Shown here: positions 45,700 to 53,290 of the stretch, one piece after another
Numbering within the stretch: position 1 is the first letter of the stretch
Layout: each line of letters opens with the position of its first letter
From: Deltaproteobacteria bacterium
GTDB lineage: Bacteria; Desulfobacterota; JADFVX01
Length of the DNA: 64,000 nt
Assembly: GCA_029860075.1 (NCBI GenBank)
Contig: JAOUBX010000005.1
Span: 45,030 to 109,029, forward strand
Reading direction: 5' to 3'
Notes under the pieces: model-generated
What the model was told of the DNA's origin: nothing
The model's input: only the letters and a program-made list of their open reading frames with translations
The model's database searches: none
Program-made: the position numbers and the translations under genes

Positions 45700-46896
45700 A
45701 TGAGCAGAGACAATATGGCGGTGCTCATCACCGCAAAAGGAGAGGATGCTCCCGGTATAACGGCAACCCTTACAAAGATAATTGCAGATGCAGGCACTGA
45801 GATTTTAGATATAGAACAGGTGGTTATACACAATATACTTACTCTCTCCATTCTTATCGATGTAAAAGAGGAGGAAAAGAAGCCACTCCTCAAAGACCTT
45901 CTATACAAGGCGCAGGAGATGAACATCAGTCTCGACTTCAGGCTTGTGAGCGAAAAGGATTCCATCGTTAATCCTCCCGCTGAACACCAATGCGTAATTA
46001 CCTGTCTCGGCGATTATATTACTTCGGAAGTGATGGCTACCGTTACGGCTGAACTTTTTGAAAAAGGTTTTAATATTGAAAAAATAGGTAAACTGGCCAG
46101 GGGAAATCTGCACTGCCTCGAGATTACGGTAAGCTCTGACCATCCGATTCATATAAAGGAACTAACAGCATTTTTTCTTGATATCAGCCATGAAACGGGT
46201 GTTGATATAGCCGTCCAAAAAGAGAGCATATACCGGCGTTCCAAGCGCCTCGTTGTTATGGATATGGATTCGACTCTCATCCAGGTGGAAGTTATCGATG
46301 AACTGGCGACGCATGCCGGGGTGGGAGATAAGGTTAAGGAAATTACGGAAAGGGCCATGAATGGCGAGATTGATTTTAATGAATCTCTAAGAGAAAGAGT
46401 TGCCTTGCTGGCAGGCCTTGCCGATGATGCCCTGGAAAAAGTTTATCAGTCTCTTCCTCTTACGCCGGGCGCTGAAAACCTTATCAGGGTACTTAAAAAA
46501 CTGGGCTACAAGACGGCGGTTATAAGCGGTGGCTTCGATTTTTTTACAAGCAGGCTCAAAGAGGCTCTTGGCCTTGACTACGCCTTTTCAAACAGCCTGG
46601 AAATTGAAAATGGGAAACTGACGGGCAAGGTGTTGGGAGAAATTGTTGACGGCCTGAGAAAAGCGGAAATTTTAGAGGAAATTGCTTCTGCTGAAGCTGT
46701 TTCCCTGGACCAGGTCATCGCCATAGGGGATGGCGCAAATGACCTGCCCATGCTCGGTAAGGCCGGTCTCGGTATTGCCTTTAACGCCAAAAAGACGGTA
46801 AGAGAAGCGGCAAACTACAGTATTTCACAAAAAAGCCTCGATTCAATACTCTATCTTCTCGGTATAAAAGAGAATGAAATGTTGGAAGTATCATAA
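45700..46896 (+). CDS. serB: phosphoserine phosphatase with N-terminal ACT domains
   Basis: 398 residues. Two ACT-like domains occupy residues ~6-180 (TAKGEDAPGITATLTKII; TCLGDYITSEVMATVTAEL). The HAD phosphatase domain follows with D188-M-D190-S-T as the nucleophile motif, VISGGFD as motif II and IAIGDGANDLPML as motif III/IV. It makes L-serine from phosphoserine, and the ACT domains probably sense an amino acid. It starts seven bases after rfaE2. Confidence 0.94.
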   Translation: MSRDNMAVLITAKGEDAPGITATLTKIIADAGTEILDIEQVVIHNILTLSILIDVKEEEKKPLLKDLLYKAQEMNISLDFRLVSEKDSIVNPPAEHQCVITCLGDYITSEVMATVTAELFEKGFNIEKIGKLARGNLHCLEITVSSDHPIHIKELTAFFLDISHETGVDIAVQKESIYRRSKRLVVMDMDSTLIQVEVIDELATHAGVGDKVKEITERAMNGEIDFNESLRERVALLAGLADDALEKVYQSLPLTPGAENLIRVLKKLGYKTAVISGGFDFFTSRLKEALGLDYAFSNSLEIENGKLTGKVLGEIVDGLRKAEILEEIASAEAVSLDQVIAIGDGANDLPMLGKAGLGIAFNAKKTVREAANYSISQKSLDSILYLLGIKENEMLEVS

Positions 46897-46936
46897 TGAG
46901 GCATTACATTAAAAATAGATGAGGAGGATTTATTAA

Positions 46937-47869
46937 ATGTCTGACAACAACTATGATTTTGTAACCATAGGGGGAGGTCCTGCCGGACTGACGGCAGCTA
47001 TTTATGCCGGGAGAGGCATGCTCAAAACGCTTGTCATTGAAAAGCTGATGGTGGGAGGCCAGGCAACGATTACCCATATGATCGACAACTATCCGGGGTT
47101 TCCCGAAGGGGTGACGGGGCCCGACCTGATGGAGAAGTTTGAACTGCAGGCAAAGCGTTTCGGTGCGGAATTCAAATTTTCCACAGTAGATGAAATAAAA
47201 ATGGATGGAAATATGAAAGTGCTCAAGCTCGGCAATGAAGAGATCAGGGCCAAGACGGTACTGATATGTACCGGCGCCGAGCCGCGGAGACTTAATGTCC
47301 CCGGTGAAACAAAGCTCACCGGCAAAGGCGTTTCCTATTGTGCAACCTGTGACGGCGCATTCTTCAGGGACGCTGTTGTGGCTGTTGTGGGCGGAGGGGA
47401 TTCTGCCGTAAAAGAGGCCATTTATCTTACTAAATTTGCCAGCAAGGTATACGTTATTCACAGGAGAGATGAATTAAGGGCCGAAAAGATTACGGCAGAG
47501 CAGGCCTTTGCCAATGAAAAGATCGACTTTGTCTGGGATTCTGTTGTAGAAGAGGTGAAAGGTGATCATGCCGTAAAGTCACTTCAAATAAAAAATGTAA
47601 AAGACGGTTCAGCAAGCGAACTTGAAGTGGAAGGCGCCTTCATTTATGTGGGAATGATTCCCAATACAGACTTTTTGAATGGATTTGTCGAACTTGATGA
47701 CGGCGGTTATATTATCGCCGATCATGATACTCATACCAAGGTTACGGGCGTCTTTGCCGCAGGCGATGTGAGGCGTAAACTTTCAAGACAGGTGGCAACT
47801 GCAGTAGGTGATGGCGCCACGGCGGCCATGGCTGCAGAAGAGTGTATATCAGGCCACTGTTTTGAATAA
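46937..47869 (+). CDS. trxB: thioredoxin reductase
   Basis: 310 residues. The FAD-binding motif is GGGPAG (12-17), the redox pair C135-A-T-C138 in YCATCDGAF, and the second nucleotide-binding motif VGGGDSA (151-157). HRRDELRAEK follows, where basic residues indicate NADPH preference. AAGDVR near the C-terminus binds FAD. It reduces thioredoxin, which is not encoded nearby. GAGGAGG precedes the ATG. Confidence 0.95.
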   Translation: MSDNNYDFVTIGGGPAGLTAAIYAGRGMLKTLVIEKLMVGGQATITHMIDNYPGFPEGVTGPDLMEKFELQAKRFGAEFKFSTVDEIKMDGNMKVLKLGNEEIRAKTVLICTGAEPRRLNVPGETKLTGKGVSYCATCDGAFFRDAVVAVVGGGDSAVKEAIYLTKFASKVYVIHRRDELRAEKITAEQAFANEKIDFVWDSVVEEVKGDHAVKSLQIKNVKDGSASELEVEGAFIYVGMIPNTDFLNGFVELDDGGYIIADHDTHTKVTGVFAAGDVRRKLSRQVATAVGDGATAAMAAEECISGHCFE

Positions 47870-47872
47870 AGT

Positions 47873-48008
47873 GTACCTCTAAAAATGCACTTTTCCCGCC
47901 ATAACGGCGTCAGTTCTGTGCTCGAATCCTAATTTATTTCGTATACGCTGCGGTTCTGAGCGCAGAGCTGCCTTGTTCTCATAAAAAAATCACTATTTTT
48001 AGAGATAC
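47873..48008. repeat. short element with 14-bp inverted ends
   Basis: GTACCTCTAAAAAT (47873-47886) and its reverse complement at 47995-48008 match at 13 of 14 positions and enclose about 108 bases. A related end lies at 19864. The interior also has a small CTGCG/CGCAG hairpin. It is probably a dispersed non-coding repeat. Confidence 0.55.
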
Positions 48009-48027
48009 CCTAAAATGGAGGAAGGGG

Positions 48028-48489
48028 ATGGATGGAGACGTTTTGAAAAAGATCAGTTTTTTCGATACCTTGACTGCTGATGAGCTAAATGAGGTGCTCG
48101 CCCTTACAAAACAGGAAGACTTCAAAGGCGGAGACAAAATCTTTAGTGAAGGCGATAAAGGTGACAAGCTCTACATTATTATTGCCGGTGCCATAAGGAT
48201 CAGCAAAAGTATTCCCGGTATGGGAGAAGAGGCGCTCAGCATTCTTAGAACGGGTGACTATTTTGGAGAAATGGCATTAATCGAAGATATTACCCGAACA
48301 GCTGATGCAACGGCCCATGAAGGCTCTTCACTTATCAGCATTTCAAAAGAAGATCTCCAGTCTCTTATGGAGAAGAACCGTGAAATGGGTTATAAAATTC
48401 TCACAAAATTTGTGGGAACTCTCTCACGGCGTTTGAGGGAGACTAATGATAAACTGCGTTCCTTCTTTGCCATGTCGGGAGGGTTTTGA
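48028..48489 (+). CDS. cyclic-nucleotide-binding domain protein
   Basis: 153 residues consisting almost only of one cNMP-binding/CAP-like beta barrel. ISFFDTLTADELNEV is the N-terminal helix bundle, and GDYFGEMALIEDITRTADA is the phosphate-binding cassette. A short helical tail follows, without a DNA-binding helix-turn-helix. The RTADA arginine supports real nucleotide binding. It could be a regulatory subunit acting on a partner protein. AGGAAGGGG precedes the ATG. Confidence 0.85.
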   Translation: MDGDVLKKISFFDTLTADELNEVLALTKQEDFKGGDKIFSEGDKGDKLYIIIAGAIRISKSIPGMGEEALSILRTGDYFGEMALIEDITRTADATAHEGSSLISISKEDLQSLMEKNREMGYKILTKFVGTLSRRLRETNDKLRSFFAMSGGF

Positions 48490-48517
48490 TTTTTTGGATT
48501 GAGAAAGCTATTTTAAC

Positions 48518-48630
48518 GGCAGAGATCACAGAGTACACAGAGAAAAAATATTGATTTTATTTTTCACACCTTGCTCTGTCTTTCTTTTGTTTTTTCTTTG
48601 TGTTCTCTGTGTCCTTTGTGGTTAATTATG
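48518..48630. repeat. imperfect inverted repeat of CACAGAG-type words
   Basis: GATCACAGAGTACACAGAG followed by A-rich sequence (about 48524-48548) is mirrored by TTTTTTCTTTGTGTTCTCTG (about 48589-48612), with 20 of 22 positions complementary in the core. Repeats of this kind are scattered in many delta-proteobacterial genomes. It lies between two convergent genes and may fold into a long hairpin in either transcript. Confidence 0.65.
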
Positions 48631-48653
48631 ACTCATTATATTTCCCTGATCTA

Positions 48654-48887
48654 TCAGCTGCCCTCCTTATATTTCTTCCAGCAATCGGTACTGCAAAAGT
48701 AGTGCTTTTCTCCCCTCACTTTTTTAACGATGGCCGTACTTTTGGGGACATAAGTACCGCAGCAGGGATCGGCCACCATCTCTTCTCCTTCCTTCCCCTT
48801 TGCATTCCCGATTTCACGAGGTGTGAAAAGGGACTTGAGGAATTTTAAGGTAAAGTAGAAAATGAGGAGATATATAATAATTCGCAT
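48654..48887 (-). CDS. PP0621-like small membrane protein with metal-binding finger
   Basis: 77 residues. An N-terminal membrane helix (IIIYLLIFYFTLKFL) is followed by DPCCGTYVPKSTA and HYFCSTDCWKKY, the pattern of the PP0621 family of small proteins. The cysteines could bind a metal ion on the cytosolic face. It starts two bases after the lipoprotein gene on the same strand, forming a minus-strand unit with it and folK. The function is unknown. Confidence 0.75.
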   Translation of the reverse strand: MRIIIYLLIFYFTLKFLKSLFTPREIGNAKGKEGEEMVADPCCGTYVPKSTAIVKKVRGEKHYFCSTDCWKKYKEGS

Positions 48888-48889
48888 GA

Positions 48890-49480
48890 TTACGTCTTTC
48901 TCTCTCTCGCTTCTTTCAGCATGTCTTTTAAAAGCTTTATGTTATTTTTCAGTTCCTCGGCAAGGACAAAGTAGGGATCAATTCGCAGTAATTCTTCCCA
49001 GACAGTGATGGCTTCTTCCATTTTTTTCTTGTCCCATAAAAGAACGACACCCATATTATATCTCGATATGGAATGGCGTGGATCTATGGCAAGGCTTTTC
49101 CTGTACTCTTCCAGCGCTTTGTCCGGCTGGCCGATTCTGCGGTAAGCTGTTCCCAGGTCCGTTCTGACGGCCACATTGTCGGGATAGATTTCCAGGGCTT
49201 TCCTGTAAACCTTGATGGCTTCCATGTCGTGACCGATATCGAAATAGGCGTTGCCGAGAGAGATGAGGAGTATTACGTTGTCGGGTTCTTTTTTGAGAAG
49301 TTCCTTGAAATTGCGGATTGCTTCCTCATAGTCTGATACTGTTCGTTCAGACTTCATGGGATCGGTTTTTGCCACTTCTTCACTGATCTTGAGCTTTCCC
49401 TTCTCCTCGCAGGCCGTCAGGGTAATAATGAGAAGAAAGATTGGGAAAAAGCATTTTACTTTTGCATGATTTTTATTCAT
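48890..49480 (-). CDS. TPR-repeat lipoprotein
   Basis: 196 residues. A signal peptide ends in the lipobox LTAC, so the mature protein should carry a lipid on the Cys. Three to four tetratricopeptide repeats follow (VILLISLGNAYFDIGH, VAVRTDLGTAYRRIGQ, ISRYNMGVVLLWDKK), which are protein-interaction modules. It sits between folK and the PP0621-like gene with gaps of only 1-2 bases. A role in envelope assembly is plausible but not shown. Confidence 0.85.
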   Translation of the reverse strand: MNKNHAKVKCFFPIFLLIITLTACEEKGKLKISEEVAKTDPMKSERTVSDYEEAIRNFKELLKKEPDNVILLISLGNAYFDIGHDMEAIKVYRKALEIYPDNVAVRTDLGTAYRRIGQPDKALEEYRKSLAIDPRHSISRYNMGVVLLWDKKKMEEAITVWEELLRIDPYFVLAEELKNNIKLLKDMLKEARERKT

Positions 49481-49481
49481 C

Positions 49482-49973
49482 TCAGACCGTAATCCTCTTT
49501 ACACTTTCTTTACGGGGAACTTCTTTTGCCATTTGAGCGACGCTTGTTTTTTTTAGGGGATGTATAAATTCACTCCCTATCTCAGCAAGGGGAAGAAGCA
49601 CAAAAGCCCTGTCCTCCATGGCGGGATGGGGTACCTTAAGTCCCGGCCCGGAGATAATTTCGTCATCAAAAAAAAGAATATCGATATCGATCAGTCTCGG
49701 TCCCCATTTGAATGTCCTGACCCTTCCCAGTGATTTTTCAATCGCTTTGATATGAGAAAGCAGACCGGGGGCATTCATGGCTGTAATGATCTTAACGGCC
49801 ATATTAATAAAAGGCGCCTGGTCTTCATAACCAATGGGGGCGGTTTCATAAAGAGATGATTGCGAGACAAGTTTCGTTTCTTTTATTTTACCCAGTATTT
49901 CAATTGCCTTGAGGCAGTTTCCTGCCCGGTCTCCCATATTTGACCCTAGTGAAAGGTATCCTTCGTGTTGCAT
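49482..49973 (-). CDS. folK: 6-hydroxymethyl-7,8-dihydropterin pyrophosphokinase
   Basis: 163 residues. YLSLGSNMGDR at the N-terminus, APFINMAVKI, and GPRLIDIDILFFDDE with its metal-binding Asp pair are characteristic of HPPK. HPAMEDRAFVLLPLAEI follows. It catalyses pyrophosphate transfer from ATP in folate synthesis. It heads the minus-strand unit with the TPR lipoprotein. Confidence 0.95.
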   Translation of the reverse strand: MQHEGYLSLGSNMGDRAGNCLKAIEILGKIKETKLVSQSSLYETAPIGYEDQAPFINMAVKIITAMNAPGLLSHIKAIEKSLGRVRTFKWGPRLIDIDILFFDDEIISGPGLKVPHPAMEDRAFVLLPLAEIGSEFIHPLKKTSVAQMAKEVPRKESVKRITV

Positions 49974-50025
49974 ATCAAATCATAAATAACAGAGGAGACA
50001 ACTTTAGTCAATTAAAATGGGAAAC

Positions 50026-50961
50026 TCAGATGATGACTGCCAGGATCATGGCAATGGACAGAAGGGTCTGGGACAGGATGGTAAGGGCCATGGCGGGAAT
50101 AAGTTTTTCAGGGTTTTTATCGTTTTTTGCCAGTATTTTTGCTGCCCCTGGCAAGGGAATAAGAAAGGCGAGCCCCCAAAGACTTGCCATAGGAAGGAAG
50201 GAAGCCAGAGATGCAAAAACAAGAGTGCCCGCAGCAGCCATTAGGAGCATAAAATAAAAAAGCCGTCCTTTTTCTCTTCCTATCCTGACAAGAAGATTTC
50301 TCTTGCCCGACTTTCTATCACTTTCAAAATCAGGAAACTGGTTGATCCAGAGAATTGCCGTCGTCATGAGTCCCGGTGGAAGGGAGGCAAAAAGAGATGT
50401 CGTTGAAAAAGCACCGCTCATAATGTAGCAGGGCGCAATGACGGAAAGGGGGCCACAGGCTAAAAAAACGGCCAATTCGCCAAGACCTCTTGAAGACAGG
50501 CTAAATGGCGGTGCGCTGTACGCATAGCCGAGAAAAATACCGCCAAGGCCAAGAAGTAATACGATAAAAGGATTGGCAGGGCTCAGCGTGAGTATGACAA
50601 GTCCTGAGGTAAATGCAAAAAAAATAAGTACAGTCGATAATCTCGATACCTCTTCAGTGGTGAGCAGTCCATCAACAATAAGACCGCTGCCACCGCTAAA
50701 TGGTGTTCGTGGCGTTTCCTTATTGTCACAGCCTTTGATATAATCGAAATAGTCATTGAGTGTATTGGTTGCAAGATTAATAAGCGCTCCGCAGGTAATA
50801 ATGAGCGCAAAGAGAAGCATGCTTCCTTCTTTTTCTTTTAGTGCAAGCAATCCGCCGAGGATCATGGGAAGTGTTGTTGCCGAAAGAAAGGGTGCTCTCA
50901 ATGCCTTCAGGTAAAGAGAGGGTTTCCATATTTTTTCTTGACTTGATTCAACGCAGCTCAT
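50026..50961 (-). CDS. menA: 1,4-dihydroxy-2-naphthoate polyprenyltransferase (UbiA family)
   Basis: The start is set at ATG 50961. An in-frame ATG at 51009 would lie inside the tRNA gene on the other strand and add residues not seen in the family. About 311 residues with eight or nine membrane helices. NTLNDYFDYIKGCD is the first Asp-rich prenyl-diphosphate site, and NQFPDFESDRKSGKRNL is the second. PFSGGSGLI is typical of MenA. It attaches the isoprenoid tail in menaquinone synthesis. Confidence 0.88.
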   Translation of the reverse strand: MSCVESSQEKIWKPSLYLKALRAPFLSATTLPMILGGLLALKEKEGSMLLFALIITCGALINLATNTLNDYFDYIKGCDNKETPRTPFSGGSGLIVDGLLTTEEVSRLSTVLIFFAFTSGLVILTLSPANPFIVLLLGLGGIFLGYAYSAPPFSLSSRGLGELAVFLACGPLSVIAPCYIMSGAFSTTSLFASLPPGLMTTAILWINQFPDFESDRKSGKRNLLVRIGREKGRLFYFMLLMAAAGTLVFASLASFLPMASLWGLAFLIPLPGAAKILAKNDKNPEKLIPAMALTILSQTLLSIAMILAVII

Positions 50962-50981
50962 AGAATTCTCACATATTTTTT

Positions 50982-51058
50982 CGGGGTATAGCTCAGCCTG
51001 GTAGAGCACTGCGTTCGGGACGCAGGGGCCGGAGGTTCAAATCCTCTTACCCCGACCA
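50982..51058 (+). tRNA. tRNA-Pro (CGG)
   Basis: CGGGGTA pairs with TACCCCG as the acceptor stem. A D-arm with AGCCTGGTAGA follows. The anticodon stem-loop CTGCG-TTCGGGA-CGCAG exposes CGG, and the T-arm contains GGTTCAAATCC. The 3' CCA is encoded (51056-51058). Total 77 bases. The gene lies divergent to menA, with its first base 21 bases from the menA start codon. Confidence 0.97.
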
Positions 51059-51383
51059 CTTTCCATTTTCAACTACCCTGTGCCTCACATTTTTTTAACA
51101 AGAGCAAAGACTTTCACTGGCGCTATTGTACAGATTGTTTAAGTTTCTATAAAGAAGAAATAAGGCAGGGCAAACTAATTGTTTAAAAAGGCCTGCCATT
51201 TATAGTGCTGCGCTTTTTCATGAAATCCTTTCAATCTATATTTGGCCTCATTTTTTTAAATGATCCATCAAAAAAATGACAGCCTGGCGGCATCAAAATC
51301 TATGGCTTAGCTCATATTTTATGATCGCTTTGTTTTGCCTCATTTCCAGACTATAATTAAATAGAGGAGAGCAGCTGTTATAT
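51059..51383. other. intergenic region after tRNA-Pro
   Basis: There is no gene. A weak inverted pair (AGGCAGGGC about 51162, GGCCTGCC about 51189) is present without a T-tract. AGAGGAGAGC (about 51363-51372) serves as the ribosome binding site of the following hydrolase gene. Nothing else stands out. Confidence 0.4.
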
Positions 51384-52217
51384 ATGAACCAGTGTAGTTA
51401 TGCAGAAATAGATGGCCACAAAATAGCCTATCACAGAACCGGTAAAGGGGAGCCTATGCTCCTTATCCATGGTATGACAACGTGGTCCTTTATCTGGGAC
51501 AATCTTCTTCCACATTTAGCAGAAAATTTTGATGTCACGTCAATTGATCTCCTTGGCTGCGGTGATTCGGATAAGCCGGAAGACGCCGATTATTCTATCT
51601 CCGCACAGGCTGAAATCATAGGAAAAGTCATGGGTAAGTTGGGTTTTGAGAAGGTTCATTTGGTCTGCCATGATATTGGTGGAGGTATTGGGCAGATATT
51701 TTCCGTCAGGTATGCAAAGAGGCTTTATGATCTTGTACTTATCAATACCGTTGCCTATGATTTCTGGCCTGTCCAGCCCATAGTCAGCATGAGGACGCCC
51801 ATTATCAGGCAGCTGGCGATGGCCCTTCTTGATCTCGGTTTTTTTAAGCTCCTTGTGAAGCGGGGAGTCTATCATAAAGAGCGTGTTACAGATGAAATAA
51901 TGGATCTTTTTTATCAGCCATTGAGAAAGGAGAGGGGCAAGAGGGCTTTTCTGCAGCTTGCAAAGAGCCTTAATAATATGCAGCTCCTGTCAATATCAGA
52001 AGGCCTGAAAGCGCTGCAGCTCCCGGTGCTGATTATAAGGGGAAAAACTGATATTTACCTTAACGCCGAAATCAGTGAAAAGCTGAAGAGGGCAATAAAA
52101 AATTCACAACTGGAAATTGTTGAGACCGGTGGTCACTTCATACAGCTCGATGAACCTCAGCTTCTGGTCGATTTAATCAAAAAATTTATTTATCATAAAA
52201 ACGCTCAAATAAAGTAA
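51384..52217 (+). CDS. alpha/beta hydrolase with Asp nucleophile (dehalogenase/epoxide hydrolase-like)
   Basis: 277 residues. LLIHGMTTWSFIWDN is the oxyanion-hole strand. The nucleophile elbow reads VCHDIGGG, so D97 replaces the serine of esterases, as in haloalkane dehalogenases and epoxide hydrolases. IRGKTDIYLN carries a candidate acid, and GGHFIQLDEP holds the base H251. Typical members cleave C-halogen or epoxide bonds through an alkyl-enzyme ester. The halide-binding Trp that often follows the nucleophile is not present, so the substrate is open. Confidence 0.8.
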   Translation: MNQCSYAEIDGHKIAYHRTGKGEPMLLIHGMTTWSFIWDNLLPHLAENFDVTSIDLLGCGDSDKPEDADYSISAQAEIIGKVMGKLGFEKVHLVCHDIGGGIGQIFSVRYAKRLYDLVLINTVAYDFWPVQPIVSMRTPIIRQLAMALLDLGFFKLLVKRGVYHKERVTDEIMDLFYQPLRKERGKRAFLQLAKSLNNMQLLSISEGLKALQLPVLIIRGKTDIYLNAEISEKLKRAIKNSQLEIVETGGHFIQLDEPQLLVDLIKKFIYHKNAQIK

Positions 52218-52292
52218 ATTAAATTAAATAGAAAGTATGTTAGAATATTTCTAATAATTTTTTAAGCGTACGGTTTTTTGATGGAGGCTTCT

Positions 52293-52658
52293 ATGGCTGC
52301 AATTCTTGTTGTTGATGATTCATCATTCGCTCGTAAGGCAACAATGAAGATCGTATCACTCCTGGGTTATGACACGCTTGCCGCAGACGGTGGGGAGGAG
52401 TGCCTTAAAATGGCAAGAGATTATTCACCGTCATGTATTTTACTTGACTTGCTCATGCCCGGCATGTCGGGAGTTGAAATACTGAAAAAGCTTCAACAGG
52501 ATCATGGGGACATACCTGTTATTATCCAGACGGCAGATATTCAGGAGAGTGTCCGCAAGGAATGCCTCAAACTGGGCGCCAGGGCCTTCCTCAACAAACC
52601 TCCTCGCAGTGATGAACTGGCGCAAGCTATCGAAAAAGCTTTGGCTAAGGACAACTGA
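52293..52658 (+). CDS. single-domain response regulator (CheY-like)
   Basis: The start at ATG 52293 has GGAGG five bases upstream; in-frame TTG 52278 and ATG 52281 are less likely. 121 residues of one receiver domain: VVDDSSFARK, the phospho-acceptor in CILLDLLMPGMSG, IIQTAD as the Thr position and NKPPR with the conserved Lys. It stands directly upstream of a CheC-like gene, which would remove its phosphoryl group. It may control motility, pili or another output. Confidence 0.92.
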   Translation: MAAILVVDDSSFARKATMKIVSLLGYDTLAADGGEECLKMARDYSPSCILLDLLMPGMSGVEILKKLQQDHGDIPVIIQTADIQESVRKECLKLGARAFLNKPPRSDELAQAIEKALAKDN

Positions 52659-52665
52659 CAATCAG

Positions 52666-53271
52666 ATGGAGCTTAATGATAACCGGGCAGATGCGCTTAA
52701 GGAAATTATTAACATCGGAGTAGGAAGGGCGGCCTCCACCTTAAATGAACTTCTTTCATCGCATATAGTACTCCATGTTCCTTCCGTAAATATTTACAGA
52801 GAGTCTGAATTTCTTGAAAGTATTAAATCTGATGATTCAGAAAAACTGTCAACGGTTCATCTCCATTTTCAGGGCAACCTGGCCGGCATTGCCCTTATGG
52901 CCTTTCCACCGGGTATGGCTGCCAACCTTGTTGCTGCCGTTACGGAAGATGATTTTGACCTGATCGATTTTGATTCCGTAAGAATCGCAACTTTATGCGA
53001 GATAGGAAATATCATTTTAAACGGCGTCACCGGTTCCTTCGCCAATCTGCTTGAACAGCGCCTCTATTATTCACTCCCCCAATACAGAGAAGATTGCATT
53101 GATAATATGCTTTTATCTGCCGGGAATGACCCCGATGATTTGATTGTTGTAATGCAAGCTCACTTTAGTACGGAAGAGCTCAGTATAGAGGGGGACATTA
53201 TGGTCCTTTTTGAGGTAACTTCTTTTGACTCACTTTTCTCTATTGTAGATAACTTTATAGATAGCATTTAG
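52666..53271 (+). CDS. CheC-family phosphatase
   Basis: The start at ATG 52666 follows the response regulator stop by seven bases. 201 residues. Two CheC active-site motifs are visible. The first has D-x3-E-x2-N-x22-P intact (DALKEIIN to the Pro of VPSV). The second has E-x2-N-x22-P (CEIGNI to the Pro of LPQY) but Ala at the D/S position. CheC proteins dephosphorylate CheY-P. Position between the regulator and the kinase genes suggests a complete three-part circuit. Confidence 0.9.
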   Translation: MELNDNRADALKEIINIGVGRAASTLNELLSSHIVLHVPSVNIYRESEFLESIKSDDSEKLSTVHLHFQGNLAGIALMAFPPGMAANLVAAVTEDDFDLIDFDSVRIATLCEIGNIILNGVTGSFANLLEQRLYYSLPQYREDCIDNMLLSAGNDPDDLIVVMQAHFSTEELSIEGDIMVLFEVTSFDSLFSIVDNFIDSI

Positions 53272-53290
53272 GAGGATTTTCGCTTAAACG

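Noticed and set aside
50962..51009. A longer start for menA
   Set aside because: It would run into the tRNA-Pro gene on the other strand, and the extra residues are not typical. ATG 50961 suffices.
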